Source: Lanius collurio
Lineage: Eukaryota > Chordata > Aves > Passeriformes > Laniidae
Direction of reading: 5' to 3'
Assembly: GCA_020086605.1 (NCBI GenBank)
Contig: JACBWW010000021.1
Coordinates: forward strand, 6,331,924-6,395,923
Length of the DNA stretch: 64,000 nt
Position numbers and translations under genes: made by a program. Below, piece after piece: positions 43,121 to 55,922 of the stretch (position 1 is its first letter; every line of letters starts with the position of its first letter). Below the pieces are notes generated by a model. The model worked only from the letters and a program-made list of their open reading frames with translations. It was not told where the DNA came from and searched no databases.

Positions 43121-44252
43121 ATGTGGTTTCTGATGTTTGTGTTTGCATCAGTCACTGCCGTGTGAGTGTCCTGGCCAGGCTGCTCCAAGGGAAGGAGGGG
43201 TTTGGATCTCTTAAAGCATTGCAGGACTTGGCTGGGCTCTGAGTAGCTGCTCTTTCCAGGCAAAGTACCAAGTTTTAATCACAGATGTTACTGCAGGAAG
43301 CCACAGTGTCCAGGGATCTGGGACCCATCCTGCCCCAGGACTGGTCTGGTGCAGCTGGGGTGGGACTGATCCTTTCCTGCAGGGGCTGAGGGGCAGGAGG
43401 GTCCCACATATGTGTCCCCAAAATGGGCTGTGCCCTCCCAGCACCTGCTGGGGATGAGGATGGGATGGGCTGCCTGGGGCTGAGGGGAGGTGTGAGCACA
43501 TTCCCTGGACAGGAATCCAGCAGGGTTGTGTCCCACCCTGTCCTGGTGCCCTCCTGTCCTGATCACAACCCCTGGTGCTGGGGCTGGGATGGTCCAGTTG
43601 GATAAGGAGCTGTTTGAAAGAGGAGCAGGATCTGCTGTTACACGGAAAAAGAACAATATTGAACAATGGGGTGAAGGGAAGTTGCCATGGAAACTGAGGC
43701 AGGGCTGGGAGCAGCTGTGGCACTTCCAAGGCAGGTTCCTGCTCAGAATTCTGTTCAGGGCAGGCAGGGAGTAGGGAAGGGGCACTGTGGGTTCCCTGCC
43801 CAGCTCGGCTGGGCTGGAGCTGTGTGGGAAGGTGGGTGCTTCTCTGGCTCCTGGTGCTGTTCCAATCACTGTCTGCTCACCTCAGTGTTGTTAATTAGCT
43901 ACTGCTCATTATTTATCCTGGCCATTACCCAGAACCAGGATCATGTTCTAATCTGAACAATGGATTTATCCTTTGCCAACTGCCCCAAGAGTGAAAATGG
44001 CCTTTTGCTGTCAGTGCTCGTGTTCACAGAACAGTGTTTGTACCAAGGCCCATTTGGATTTTCTGGTGATTCTGTTTTATGTGGGAAGGTCCCTGGGGTC
44101 CTGCTGAAAAACCAAGGTTCCCAGAGAGAGGACACCTGGTGCTGCCATGTTGCCCCTCTGAGCTGGGAGCCTCTGTTCCTTCCAGCTCCTCCTGGGAAGG
44201 GTGAACTCTTCCAGGCTGGCCTGAGGAATCGTCAGCTTCCAGGCAGCAATTT

Positions 44253-44312
44253 CACAGAACTGTTTAAGCTGGAAAAGATCTCTCAGATTATGGACTCCAT
44301 GAGAAGCCTGAA
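44253..44312 (-). mobile_element. Diverged CR1 tail fragment
   Basis: 'cacagaactgtttaagctgg' then 'aaaagatctctcagattatg' resembles the inverted 3' end of an older CR1 subfamily. Confidence 0.55.
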
Positions 44313-44950
44313 GTAAGTACCCTGCTGGAGTGAGGCTGAGTCTCACAAGGTGAAGGGTTACAACATGTGCCTTGTACCCACACAAATAAAAGCTCCTGCT
44401 CCCAGTGCTGTGGGATGTGCATGTTCTTTTCCAAGGCACAGTGGCCTCAACCACAGTTCTGAGGTTGGATCCCTAGTAGGGACTCATCTTTAGCCCAGTT
44501 TTTTGATCTAGATCTGGGATAGAGGGGTGGGAGCTGTGCCAGCATCCCTGTGTTTAGTTTATAGATCCCTGGAGAGCTGGAAGATGAGCTCAGAGCCTGT
44601 GGGTACCCTTGGACCCCACAGAAGCTGGGTGTGCTCATGATTGTGGTTCCTCGGACAGAGCAGCACCCACTGGAAAGCTGAGGAGTTTGTAGAGCAGAAA
44701 ATTAAATCTTTTCAGGGATGGACTACTGGGCGACAAGCCCAGTGCCCAGGAAGGGAGGCACTTGGAAGTGGAGTCCCTGGCACAGCACGGTGTGATGGAG
44801 CCTGGGGGAGCTCAGCTGGCTGAGTTCCCTCCTGGAAAAGGTGCTTTTACACATGGAAAATGACTGTACGAGGAGGTCGTGGGGAGCATCGATGATGAAC
44901 TGCCCCTGTCAGGGTGAGCCTGGTGGGAGGATGGGGCCGTGCCCTTCTCA

Positions 44951-45036
44951 GTGTTCCAGCTGTGCCATTCCTGATGTTTTGGCCGTGCCATTCCCGGTGT
45001 TCCAGCTGTGCTCTTCCCAGTATTTTGGTCGTGCAC
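44951..45036. repeat. 23-bp imperfect tandem repeat, about 3.7 copies (46-bp higher order)
   Basis: Alternating units like gtgttccagctgtgccattcc and gatgttttggccgtgccattc; the pair repeats at 46 bases. It lies 300 bases upstream of the exon candidate at 45325. Confidence 0.8.
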
Positions 45037-45159
45037 CCTGTCCCATGTGCTGTGTTGCCTTCTTCCTTCCTTTGCTCCACTGTGAGGGCGGTTTCCTGTG
45101 CCATGGGGTGTGGAGGGCTGGGTCCGTCCTCACCCTGTTTTCCTGCTGCCCTTTCAAGC

Positions 45160-45324
45160 CTGCCCGGCGTAGCAGCGCCTGTGCCAGATGTGATCCCAGT
45201 GCTCCTCCATCCCCGGGGCTGGTCCCTGCCCTGAGCTCGGCTGCCTCAGCTCCGGCTCCGCGGGACGGCCGGGAGAGGAGAGGAGTGAGCAGAGTGATCC
45301 CTGTGGCACTGCCCGAGCTCAGCC
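45160..45324 (+). promoter_or_regulatory. CpG-containing promoter-like block
   Basis: Local rise in CpG and GC (for example gctccgcgggacggccggga) after ordinary intergenic DNA, ending in a Kozak-type start (CAGCCATGG). No TATA box. Promoter identity is inferred. Confidence 0.35.
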
Positions 45325-45339
45325 ATGGCATCCACACAG
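45325..45339 (+). CDS. Candidate 5-codon first coding exon of an unknown gene
   Basis: ATGGCATCCACACAG (MASTQ) in strong start context is followed by an ideal donor, CAG|gtgagt. It sits at the end of a CpG-rich block. An in-frame partner could be the 33-nt segment at 51386. I do not recognise the protein; a non-coding RNA or chance match is possible. Confidence 0.25.
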
Positions 45340-47648
45340 GTGAGTGCCCCCCATAACCACTTCCCTGGCACTCTCCTGGCTGTGTCCTGCATGTGCCGTG
45401 TCCGTGTGCTTCGGGATGTGCCAGGGGCTGTGCCCTGCCCGGGGGTCTGTGCCGGGGGTGCACACATCACACAGGGGCACTGCGTGTGACCGTGGGGCTG
45501 GGTCAGAGTGAGGGGGCTCGGCCCTGACACGGCCGAGGGAAGGAGCCGGGGCTGTTGGAGCTGCTGGGGGTTCTGGAGCTCCGTGTAAGAGATAAGGAGC
45601 TTATTCCAGGGGATAAGGAGCTAACAGGTCCCAAAGCCCATTAAGGCTCCGTGGGGCTCCCTGTTACCTGAGATAGGCACATGCACACCGGGATTTTCTC
45701 GCGCTCTGATGCCACGCTGGGATTATGCCAAGGTCTTGCCCTACTCACTCCTGTCAATTATTAACTGGAATTAATGAGATGAAGGGTGGAGAGATGCAGA
45801 CACTGCAGAGGATGCTCCCTTGGCCTGTCACCCCAAGGACCTGCTGGTGCCTTCAGAGGAAAGGTGGCACCAAAGAATCCAGCCCCACCGTGGGTTCTGC
45901 TGCCTGTGTGGCCTTCCTGAGTGTCAGGGAGCTGTAATCGGCTTCTCTGGGAGTAAAGTAGCTTTCTGCAGCTGCCCTGGGCCATGAGCAGGGAGTGCCA
46001 GGGGCTGCCAGGGGCTGTGTGTCCCCTCAAGGACCCGGCTGCTGCTGCTGGGTGGCACCGTTAGGTTTCCATTCCCAGGGTATTCCCATGGCTTCACATC
46101 ACCCACCAGCTCCTGGAGGGTCTGGAAGGCCTTGACCCAGCAGCACTCACTGGCAACGTGAATGGGTAGAGGGTGTGAGTCCCCCAGGATCCTGTCCCTG
46201 TCCTTGGCAGGAGCAGGAGGAGCAGCCAGGGCAGCAGGGCCAGGGAGCAGCTCTGCCTCAGCTGCTGCTCTCACCTGTAATTGGCACTGAGAGGTTGCTC
46301 AATGCAGCAGTGAAGGCTGCTGGCTAATTAGTTTATTCTCTAAAGCAGCCGTTGAGGAGAAACTCGGTGATCTGGGAAAGGCCAGGGCTGGACAAGGGTG
46401 TCATTACCTCGTTAGGCCAGCTAATGGAGCTGGCAAACACAAACCTGTGCATGATCCCTCCTTCCCATCTCCCAGAGATCAAAGCTGGGTGACAGCACAG
46501 TGGCACAGGGAGGATGTGGTGGCCAGGCCAGCCCTCCTTTCCCCACTAATGTCCTGGGCAGCAGAGGTTCCTCATGTACCCACACTGAGGCCCTGCTTCC
46601 CCCTGCACCTCAGCGTTCCTGCTGCCAGTGCTTTAGGAGCAGCCTTGTGAGCAATCCTGTGAATTCTCAGGGCTCCTTGGGATGCAGTGAAGTGGGAGAG
46701 ACTTTGTGAGAGACTGTGGTGCACTTGAACAATTCAGTGCTGCACTACTTTTAGTTTTTTTGTTCGTTTTCATCTCACTTTGTCTCTTTTCTCTGCCCCA
46801 CTCCCTCCCTCATGACCCCAAGGGAATGAAGCATTGTCTCAGGGAGCAGGGGGCACCAATATTTTAGAAAGTTTTGGGATGTTTTGGCTTTGCTTTTTAA
46901 ATTTGGAGAATGATGTGTGACAAAAGTATGTTTTACCCTAAAATTCTTCCTTCTCAAGACCTGGCATGTTGTTGCATTTGTTACTGCTGGCCATTGTCAC
47001 TGTCACGCTCACGGCTCTTGGGCTGCAGCATGCCCAGACTTCTGCTCCTCGGGAGCACCAAGCTGGGGTGAAACGTGTCCCTATTCCCATTTGCTCGTCC
47101 TTGGCTGTTTCCCTGGGGTGTTGGTCTCGCTGTGGCACAGCAGATGTGGGTCCGTGGGTCTCTGGCGTGATACGGGCATGCCTGAACCTGGGAAACCTTC
47201 CCGGGAGACAGGGCCGAGCACCTTCCCTGGCTCCCGGCCCTGCGCCAGCCCGCGGGCACACCCCAAGGAAAGAGGGAAGTGGCTTTTCCAGAGGCCATGC
47301 GGGTGTGCGCTGGCTCGGGACAGCCTCCCTGCGGAGCTGCGGGCGCGCTATCAGCCGGACGCTCCCGCTGCCACAATCACTGCTTTTGTTTCTGAATTGG
47401 GTGGGGAGTGGAAACCCGGCGTCCCCTTCCCGTATAAACAAGAAGGATTCTTGAGCCAGGGGCCCAGTGCTCGGAATCGCACTAATGGAGCTCCCACCCC
47501 TCTCCATCTCTTCTGATCTCTATCGAGCTCTCCATGGAAACGGGATCGGCACCATCCCCGCGAGTCCCACAGCCACGCAAGCATTAGCAGAGCTGGGGGA
47601 GATGGGTACCGGGGCTCCGAGCTGGTACCCAAGCAGCTGTGCCCTCCC

Positions 47649-47735
47649 AGGACCGAGAGGATGCCCTGATCCCTGTCCCTTCCCCGGACCGAGAGGATGC
47701 CCTGATCCCTGTCCCTTCCCCGGACCGAGGGGACG
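47649..47735. repeat. 36-bp tandem repeat, about 2.4 copies
   Basis: Copies of a unit beginning GACCGAGAGGATGCCCTGAT start at 47651 and 47687, and a partial copy starts at 47723. The unit is a multiple of three, so ORFs stay open through it on both strands. Confidence 0.92.
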
Positions 47736-50106
47736 CTTCATGCTTAAGGGACAGGTTGGCCCTTCCCGTCCCAGGACCTGCTGTTCCCGTACAGCAGCAG
47801 GGCAGGTTCCTGCCGCTCTCGCTGCCCAGCACTGCTGCTCCAGTGCCCGCTGACATCCGAAGGGGCAGCGGGACAGACCAGGAGAGCTGCACGGCAGGGA
47901 CTGGGCTGTGCTGATTTTCCCTGTTCCCTCCCTGGGTTGCTCAGTACATGAGTGATGCCGGGAGCGAGGAAGGCAGGGCTGGCCGAAGCTCCTCCTGCCG
48001 CTGGCAGCCCCGACACCCCGGTCTTGCTGCCAGCCCAGCCCAGGGCAGGTATCGCCACCACACCCAAACCTGCGCGGGGAGCCCTGACCCGACACCTCTA
48101 AGCCTGCATTTGAACCCGGCCGCAGGTGGAGGTGATGCTCCGAGGAGGAGGAGGGATAATTACTGGCCCGGGCCATCCTTGCGTGCTTCTTGGTCCAGCG
48201 GCTCAGCAATTAGCGCTTGGGAGCGGCCGGGGAGGAGCTCCTCGTGATCCTTTGTCTCTCGCAATTTCCCAGCAAAAGCTGTTCCCCGTGATTTGCTCTG
48301 AAGTGTCTCTGCCCCAGCTGAACCTGTGCGGCAGCTGCTGCCTCACCTGCCCGCAGGTCCGGGCGAAGAAAACGCTGGTCCCTCCGTAAAGTCAACATCA
48401 TAGTGGGCTCTGATTATATATTGCAAACAGATGCAGTCACACGTCTGTGGTATTTTTTTCACCCTTGGTTAATTAATGACAGAGAAAAAATAATTTTTAT
48501 TAACAACTGCTGTGTCACAAAATGTTGGGTTTTTGTTTTTTTCAAAGGAAGGAAAAACAGTTATGCCAGAATAATCCCGAACTGGTGCCTGAGCCAGTCC
48601 TCTGAGGAGATGGGATCAGTGAGGGTTGGTGGAGCAGGCTGGTGCTGGAAGGAGAAGGTGAAGTAGGATGGGGAGCTCGTGTCACAGAGAGCTGTCAGTG
48701 GTTGGCTTGGGGACCCTGTCACCTCTGCTCGACCACGCTCAGCTCCTGCATCCCCGAGCCCGGGGCAGTGCCAGAGGCTGCGGGAGTGCCGGGCTGGCTG
48801 GAGCTGGGGCGGGAGCACAGCAGGTCTGCCCGGCACAGCCGGCTGTCACACAGGTGACTGAAGTTTCGGTGGTTGACCTGCAGAGTCTGGGCACCTTCCT
48901 GTGCCACCCCAGCACCTCCTGCCCTTGTGTGTGGCAGCAGGGGCTGTCCCGACCAGAGCCCTGTAACCAAAACCGGGAGGTGCCCCAAGTGGTGTCTGGA
49001 ATGTTCCCGTGACCCGAGTGGGAAGCGGCTGGAGCAGTGGGATGAGAGCACTGCATCCATTGGCATGTTTCTACTTTTAACATGTTAAGGATCATGTCTG
49101 TAACCTGCCCTAATTTTAGACATCGGTCTCTGGTGCTGAATTCCTGCAGGGAAGAATGAGTGCAGGTGTAAAATTAGCCTGATTATTTCTGGGCTGGTGG
49201 TTACCAGTGCTCCGTCACGGACATGTCCGGCTCAGTCGTGTCCGCGCTGCTCCTGCCCCAGGATTGGCCTGCAATCACAATCTTGGTATCCAGGTGGAGG
49301 TTTAGAGGGAAGGGACACCGTTACTGCATTTAGGAATTGATCCATATTAGGGGCAGCAAAACACAGTAGCCTTTCATTCCCAGTGGTTTGGCTGGGAAGA
49401 CCTCGAGAAGCAGAGACTGAACAAGGATAAATGGTGCGTTTCTAGGCTCTGCCACAGCTGGAGAAGATATTATGTGAAATAACTAACATGGAAATGTTAA
49501 TCAGCATTAGCTGTAGTCCAAATTCCATTAGCAGGAATGCTAAACATAGAGAAGGAAAAGGCTGGGATTAGGGTGGCTTGGCAACAGGCTATCCTCCCCA
49601 GATTTTGGGTCTCGTGCTCCAGGATTTAAGCTATTATTCAAAATACAAGTAATTTTCTTTCCCTCCTTGGTGCAAATACCAGAAAGTCCAAGCGCAGAGC
49701 AGCTGTAACCGGCACATGGAATGTGCAGCAGCCTGGAACGCTCCACTGAGGACACAGCAAAGCAGCAGCTCGTTAGTGTGGGCACAAACATCGCTCCCCA
49801 TGGCTGCTCTTGGCACTGCACGGCCAGGGACCGGTGTCACGGAGAGGTGGTGACCGAGCAGGGCTGCAGGAGACACAGCCGGTTGGGCAGCTGAGGGGAC
49901 TCTGAAAGGACATTTATTGGGGTTTTGGCTTTTCATGCCTAAACATGATCTCCCGAGCTTTTGGGTTTTTAAGACTTAATATTACCTTGTGTTTGACTGT
50001 TCACTTCCCGGTTTCAGTATTTTTCCCTGCTTGTTTTGTCCTGAACCTTGTTTACCAGGTTTTCAGAATTAATATTTCTGAAGTAACTCAGGTTCCTCCA
50101 GTTCTT

Positions 50107-50322
50107 CCCCTAAGGAGCCAGGCTGGGAGAGCTGGGGGTGTTCAGCCTGGAGAAGAGAAAGCTCTAGGAAGATCTTAGAGCCCCTTCCAGTGCCTAAAGG
50201 GGCTCCAAGAGACACGGAGAGGGACTTTGAACAAGGGCCTGGAGGGACAGGACAAGGGGGAATGATTTCCCACAGCTTTAAGGTCCCTTCCAACTCAAAC
50301 CAGTCTGAGATTCTGTGATCCT
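50107..50322 (+). mobile_element. CR1 LINE 3' fragment with internal deletion
   Basis: 'ttcagcctggagaagagaaa' through 'acaggacaagggggaatgat', then a jump to the tail 'tttaaggtcccttccaactc' and 'tctgtgat'. The middle of the usual 3' region is missing. Confidence 0.85.
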
Positions 50323-51385
50323 GTGTTCTCATTTGAGCTGGAAATGCAGGAGGATGTGGAGCTGCAGTGCCTGACACAGGGGAAACCCCTAGGGCAGAGT
50401 TCACCCCAGTCCAGCAGAATTGGAACTGGTTTGGATTTAGCTGTGCCTCTTCCCCCACTTGCACACTTCTGGAAGGCTGCTGGGCCCTGCAGGGGATGGA
50501 GAGGGAGCGAATCACTCACACTGTGATCTCTGCGTTCAGCTGATTGCGGCAGAGGCTCTTGCAGCAGAGACCACTCTGGAATGCATCCCAGGCTGGATGT
50601 GAGGCAGAATTTGAGTGTGGAAGCTGCTCTGTAGCAGGACAGAGGTTATGTTATCCATGGAGTTTGCAGATTGCTCACTGCACTTGAGAGACTGAATAGA
50701 CAAGTGTGTTCAAACAACAGAATCCAAGAGCGATGGACACTGACACTATTTATCAGGGCTGGAGTCTCACCAGCTAAAAGAAGCCCTGAACTGAGGAGCA
50801 GGAGTTGCCCACACAGCCAGGGAAGCATTCCCAGGTGGGATGCCCTGCGGCCTGCGCCATCCTGGCAGTGCTGGACGAGCTGATGTCAGGACAGTATCTG
50901 GTGTCTGCTCTGGGCCCTCACCACACCAAAAGGGCACAGCAAAACACTCCCAGAGAGGTTCCCAGGCTGTTTGGGTGCTCTGCCCACGGGTATTTTTCCC
51001 CCTCTTGAAATGACAAGACTTTGAGAAAACCCATCCTTGAATAGCTCCGGCAGCACAGATCCGCAGGGAGCCGGCTCAGGTTTCCCAGCTGCCGAACCCA
51101 TCCAGCAGGTATTTCGGGCAGCCTTGTGGCTTTGTCCAGCAAGCTGTGAGGTGCCAGTGGAATTAGGACACAGTGTGCCTGCCCCTTCTTCCAGGACTGC
51201 TCCAAGGGCTGAGGCCTCTGCTCTACAGCGAGATCAGCTCCCGGATTTGTGCACAGATTGCTGCCTAGCAGGAGCCGAAGCTCCCTTGCAGAATGAATCC
51301 CATTCACAGGAAATTCAGGCCCTGCTCGCCATCGGCCAGCATCCAAGAGAGAGCAGTAACAGCAGACACATGATTTGTTTTGCAG

Positions 51386-51418
51386 GAGTACCAAGAACTC
51401 AGGGATGCCATAACTGGT
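51386..51418 (+). CDS. Candidate 33-nt micro-exon
   Basis: Acceptor atttgttttgcag, then EYQELRDAITG, then donor GGT|gtgagt. Eleven codons, phase 0 at both ends, so it joins in frame to the candidate exon at 45325 to give MASTQEYQELRDAITG. No family recognised; the pairing is speculative. Confidence 0.18.
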
Positions 51419-53781
51419 GTGAGTGACAGTCATGTGCCAGCCTCAGGTCACCTTGTTCTCCTATGCCACCCCGGGGGTTGTTCATGCCCCAGCCTCTCCT
51501 CTTCCTCCTCTGCTGCAGCTTCGTTCTGTGAGCCCGTGCTGGTTTGGCTCCTGCAGGTTCAGCTGCTCGCTCAGAGCAGGCAGGAGTTCAAACCCCGCTG
51601 TTTTCCCACTGCTCAGAGCAGATGGAGAGCAGGGAAGGCACGGCCAAGATAATGGAGCTAATTTGTGAGGCTCGGGGAGCTGTGTGGGGTTTCTCTGACT
51701 TCAGGAGACGCTGCTGGTTGGGATTAGTGTGGGAGACGCTGGGGTTGCTATTAATACACTGCAAATCCTGCATGCCTGGATGGTTGCTAACCTGGGACCC
51801 TGCTTGCTTTGCTCCTCATCAGCCTAAAAATGAATCCCAGGATCTCTCCGGTGCTGACAGGAGTTCCCAAGAAGAGACATAGGGTGAAGGAGCTACTGAA
51901 GGTCGTGAGGCTCCAGTTTCACTGTTGATGCATTTGAGCTTAAACAATGCTTGAAGCTGTTGATGGTCCAACCCCAGACATCACACACACACAAGGCTAA
52001 GAAGCTTGGGAAGAGCTTTGCCTTTGCTACTGACTCTAAAGCTTTGGAAAGTGCGCCGTGGTTGCCTGGGAGCTCTGGTTTCCAGTGCAGCCGGCCAGCC
52101 CATCCGTGAGGATGGAAGATGTGCTGATGACAGCAGCTATTTGAGATGCTTTCCCCTGAGCTGGCCTGGCTCCCCACAGATAGAGCATTGTCCCCCTGAA
52201 AACCCGTCTGCAGCTCTGCCAGTGCTTTGATGTATTTGCACACTCTGTTTTTCTCTCTCTTTTGCTGCAAATGAAACAGTTAAACTGCAGCTTGGTCACC
52301 CCCTGGCCAGACTGCTCTGTGCAGGAAGGCATTCAGCCCTGGTTAAGTTCCTTTTGATCTTTACATTCCTTTGGCTCCTTATCACTTCTCCTTATCCCTT
52401 CTGTTTGTCTGTCCTCCCATTTACCACAGTCATGGTAAGGCTTTATCTCCGGGATCAAATCAGTCCAGGGGAGATCAGGGTTTCTCCTGCCATTGCTCTG
52501 TCCCTTGGTGCAGCCCCAGGAGCCCTGGTTCGAGGTCCCCTTTGTCTCTGCTCCTGTGTTCCAGGAGTTGCATAATCCTATTGAAACTCCCGCCTGCTCC
52601 TGCTGATAAACCAAGGCAGCAGCAAACCCCACTTCTGTTTGAGGTGAGGGGAACCAGAAACGATTGGCAACAATGTCCTGACAGGAACGTGACAAGTTTT
52701 TGGTATGTCCCTTGCACCCACTTCTGTTTCTAATTCTACTTCCCACCCTCGGGTACGACCACAGCACGTGTGACACAGTTCAGTCTCCGTGGGACACGCT
52801 GCCTTCGGTTCACTTGGGAATTCAGCTCCCTTACACTTGCTGGAATGTGCTGCTAATTAACATCATTTGTCACACAGATGCTGTGACCACGGTGAAAATG
52901 GGTTTGCTTGGCTGTCTCTCAGTGCCTCAGCAATACAATTCCACTTCTCTGAGAGTGAATTTGTTTTCTCTCAGCGGCTGAGGTGCTCAGCAAGGCTTGG
53001 AGCCCCAAGCAAAGATGCCTTCACTGTACAACTTCCCCAGTGGCATTCCAAAACTTTCTCCTGGCATCTAGAACAAGAGTTTACGGCAGTCAAGAAAACT
53101 AAACTCACCACTTCCCTGAAAGCATGTGTGAGTGGGAAAAAACTGAGGAGCTGTTTTCAATCTTCATCCACAACCTGAACTTCACCCTCTCTTGCTTCCA
53201 AAACAGATTCCCTTCCTTTGGGGTGTTTTCTTCTTTGGGGTGTATTTTAATCTGTACTGAATCCACAGGACAGCCTGTTCTGTTGGCTCTCCTGGCAGCA
53301 GGCAGCAGCCCTGGTTTCTACACCCACTTCTGACCTGACGTACAGCTTTGGAAAGCCGTTTCCCACCTGTTCCCATTCCCAACGCTGCCCTGTTGGCTGC
53401 ACACCACAGCTTTCCAGGAGCTCCTGCCAGGCACGGTCTGGTGCTGGGTCTGGGCACGGCTCCGTGCGCAGGGTGAGCGTTCCCTGTGCCTGTCGGGCAC
53501 TGCTCTGGAGTAGCCGCAAGGAGCAAGGGAGAGCAGCCAAGTTGGCAGCGGGCACTCATCGCACTCGGCTCCCAAGAGGTTGGCACATGCTTTGTTTTTC
53601 CTGAGCTCGGCCTCAGGCCAGGCAGGCTCAGAGCTCAGTGTGCAAACACTGCTGAGTGCAGGTTGCCGTCTAAACATGTTCCCTTCCTCCTCCCTTTCTG
53701 GGAACCCAGGACAAGATGGGGGTGAAAGGAGTAAGACGAAAGGAGGCTGTGGTGATGGGGGATTGCACTCTTCTCCCAGGG

Positions 53782-54052
53782 AACAACCCACAGGACAAGA
53801 GCAAACAGCCTCAAGTTGCGCCAGGAGAGGTTTAGGTTGGATAATAAGACAAATTTCTTCACTTGAAGGGATTATCAAGCTTCAGAAGAGGCTGTCCAGG
53901 GAAGTGCCCTGGAAGTGTTCAAAAAAACATGTGGATATGACATTCAAGGACAAAGTTTAGTGCTGAACATGGTGGGGTTGCTGGGTTGACAGCAGGGCTT
54001 GACGAACTTAGAGGTCTTTTCCAACCTTGACAATTCTATAATTCCATTATTC
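53782..54052 (+). mobile_element. Older-type CR1 LINE 3' fragment
   Basis: 'cctcaagttgcgccaggaga', 'tttaggttggataataagac', 'gaggctgtccagggaagtgc' and the end 'gaggtcttttccaaccttga' match an avian CR1 subfamily different from most copies in this window. Confidence 0.82.
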
Positions 54053-55802
54053 GACAGAGCCTGGACACTATTTTGCTTTGGCTGTGTGTTGTTAAACCTT
54101 CCCTCTGCTTGTCTGTACAACCCTGGGGCCATATCCCCTCCCCATCCAGCAGTGCAGGTTTGTGCACACCTGGCTGGCGCTCCTGGGGATGGGCAGGAGC
54201 TGCCCTAGGGAAGGTGGGAGTCAGCCAAGCTCCATGGGCTGCTGGGCCCAGCAGTGACTGTGTGTGAGCTCCTGCCCGTGCGGCCATCGCTGCTCACAGG
54301 GACACCGGATGGACACGTGTGTCCTGTCGGGGACACTGCACCCAGCGGGGTGTCAGACATCCCACAGAAACAAGGCACAGCTCTATTCTTGCAGTGGAGA
54401 CTGGGATTCTTCCTGGCTCAAGTGCAAAGGAGGATAAAATTATATCCTCCTCCATGTGTGTGCCTGGCATGGGGATTAATTTATCCAGATGATTAAGGCA
54501 GCAAGTGATGCAGGAGGTGGCTGGATAATTTAACGACCCAGGTGGAAATAAAAAGCCAAGAGTGTTTCCCTTTCAGTCATGCTAGGGTTTGATTTTTATG
54601 TCCCATTACAAATGAATTGATAAATGAACCCCCTGGAGAAGTGGAATATATTCACACTGATCTGCTTCTCTGTCATATGAAACTGCTGAGAACCAGAGCT
54701 TGTTGAGCCTCTTTCTGGGGGCAGATGTTGCCATGGCTTGTGCAGAGGGAGCTCCCCAGCTCCTGTGGGGCTGCAGGAAGGTGTCACTGAGCACAGGGGG
54801 AGGTCCCAAAAATACCTATGGAAATGGGCCTCACCCACTGAGACAGTCCACCTCATTTTGTGGAGTGTGTGACCACCTAGTTTTGTGCTTTTGTGACTGA
54901 TTCAAAAGCTTTCTGAGCTCTGACTGGGGTAAGAGAATGGCTCAAATGCTCTTCCAATGGAGCAGAAACACAGGCTCTGGCACTGTAACTCTGGAAATCC
55001 CACCGTGCTGCAGCAATTCCTTCCTCCTGTCTCGCTGTACAGTTTGGCTCCAATTAGTTGGTCTCGACTGCTACATGTGCAGGCCAATACTGCTTCTATT
55101 TCAGGGGGACTTGCCAGAGATTAATTAGATCCCAGGCCTGCAGAGGACCAGCCAGCACATTTCGTGTGCCATTAACTCGGCACTTATCAGGCAAACATTG
55201 TTGGGATAAATCTCCCCTTTGTTGTGCTGCTGTAAGCGAAGGTTGTCACAAAAATGAGCCGTTTGAGCAGACACAGGGTGATGGTTTGGGAGCTGCCTAA
55301 GCTGCTTGCTGAGCTCAGACGCCAGCCCTGGTCACTGGGATGGCACTAAGTGTGTGTCAGTGCAGGCAGCCGTGCCCGCAGCTCCCAGCGGCCCTCGGAA
55401 CTGCGCACGGAACTGCTGAGGCACAACATCCACCAAGCCCTGAGTCAGTGCACAGAGATGTGCAGTCTCAGCCACTGCTCCAAGGAAACCTGTGCTTTGA
55501 AGGGTAAAATCACAGACAGAGAAATCATGGAGCTGGGGAGAGTGGGGAACAAATCTCCAGCAGGAGCTCCAGATTTCTCTTTGGGAAAGCATGAAGTGAC
55601 CTTATCTCACCAGCCGCAGGTTGTGCTCTGCTCTCGGTGCCCACGCACTGGGAACACAAACCACACCAGGCTGGCTTGTCCCAGCTCGTCTCACTTCCAA
55701 GAGAGCTGGGAGAATGTCTGGCCAGACAATGAGGGACACGAGCCAGGAACCAGGAATGGAGTGATGGTGAGAGTGGAACAAAAACAGGGGCCAGGAACAA
55801 AA

Positions 55803-55922
55803 ATGGGGCTTGGAGCAACCTGGTCTGTGGAAGGTGTCCCTGCCCATGGCAGGGGCTGGAACTGGATGGGCTTTAAGGTCCCTTCCAACCCAAAGCATTC
55901 CAGGATTTTATGATTCCATGAT
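55803..55922 (+). mobile_element. CR1 LINE 3' end fragment
   Basis: 'ggggcttggagcaacctggt' through 'taaggtcccttccaacccaa' to 'tttatgattccatgatat'; nearly intact tail. Confidence 0.9.

Larger units (their letters stand above)
43121..45240. other. Intergenic DNA downstream of MORF4L1
   Basis: No coding exon recognised. A CR1-type fragment lies at 44253 and a 23-bp imperfect tandem repeat at 44951. Confidence 0.65.

Noticed and set aside
44841..45356. 171-codon plus-strand ORF ending at the 45.3-kb promoter-like block
   Set aside because: It crosses the 23-bp repeat and the CpG block with no domain; opposite-strand and other frames are equally open.
47520..48209. 229-codon minus-strand ORF
   Set aside because: Low-complexity Pro/Gly/Arg composition, overlaps a tandem repeat, no start or splice context and no family signature.
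52280..52350. Possible terminal exon for the 45.3-kb candidate gene
   Set aside because: There is a pyrimidine-rich stretch and an AG followed by an in-frame run to a stop, but the peptide has no recognisable content and the match is easily due to chance.
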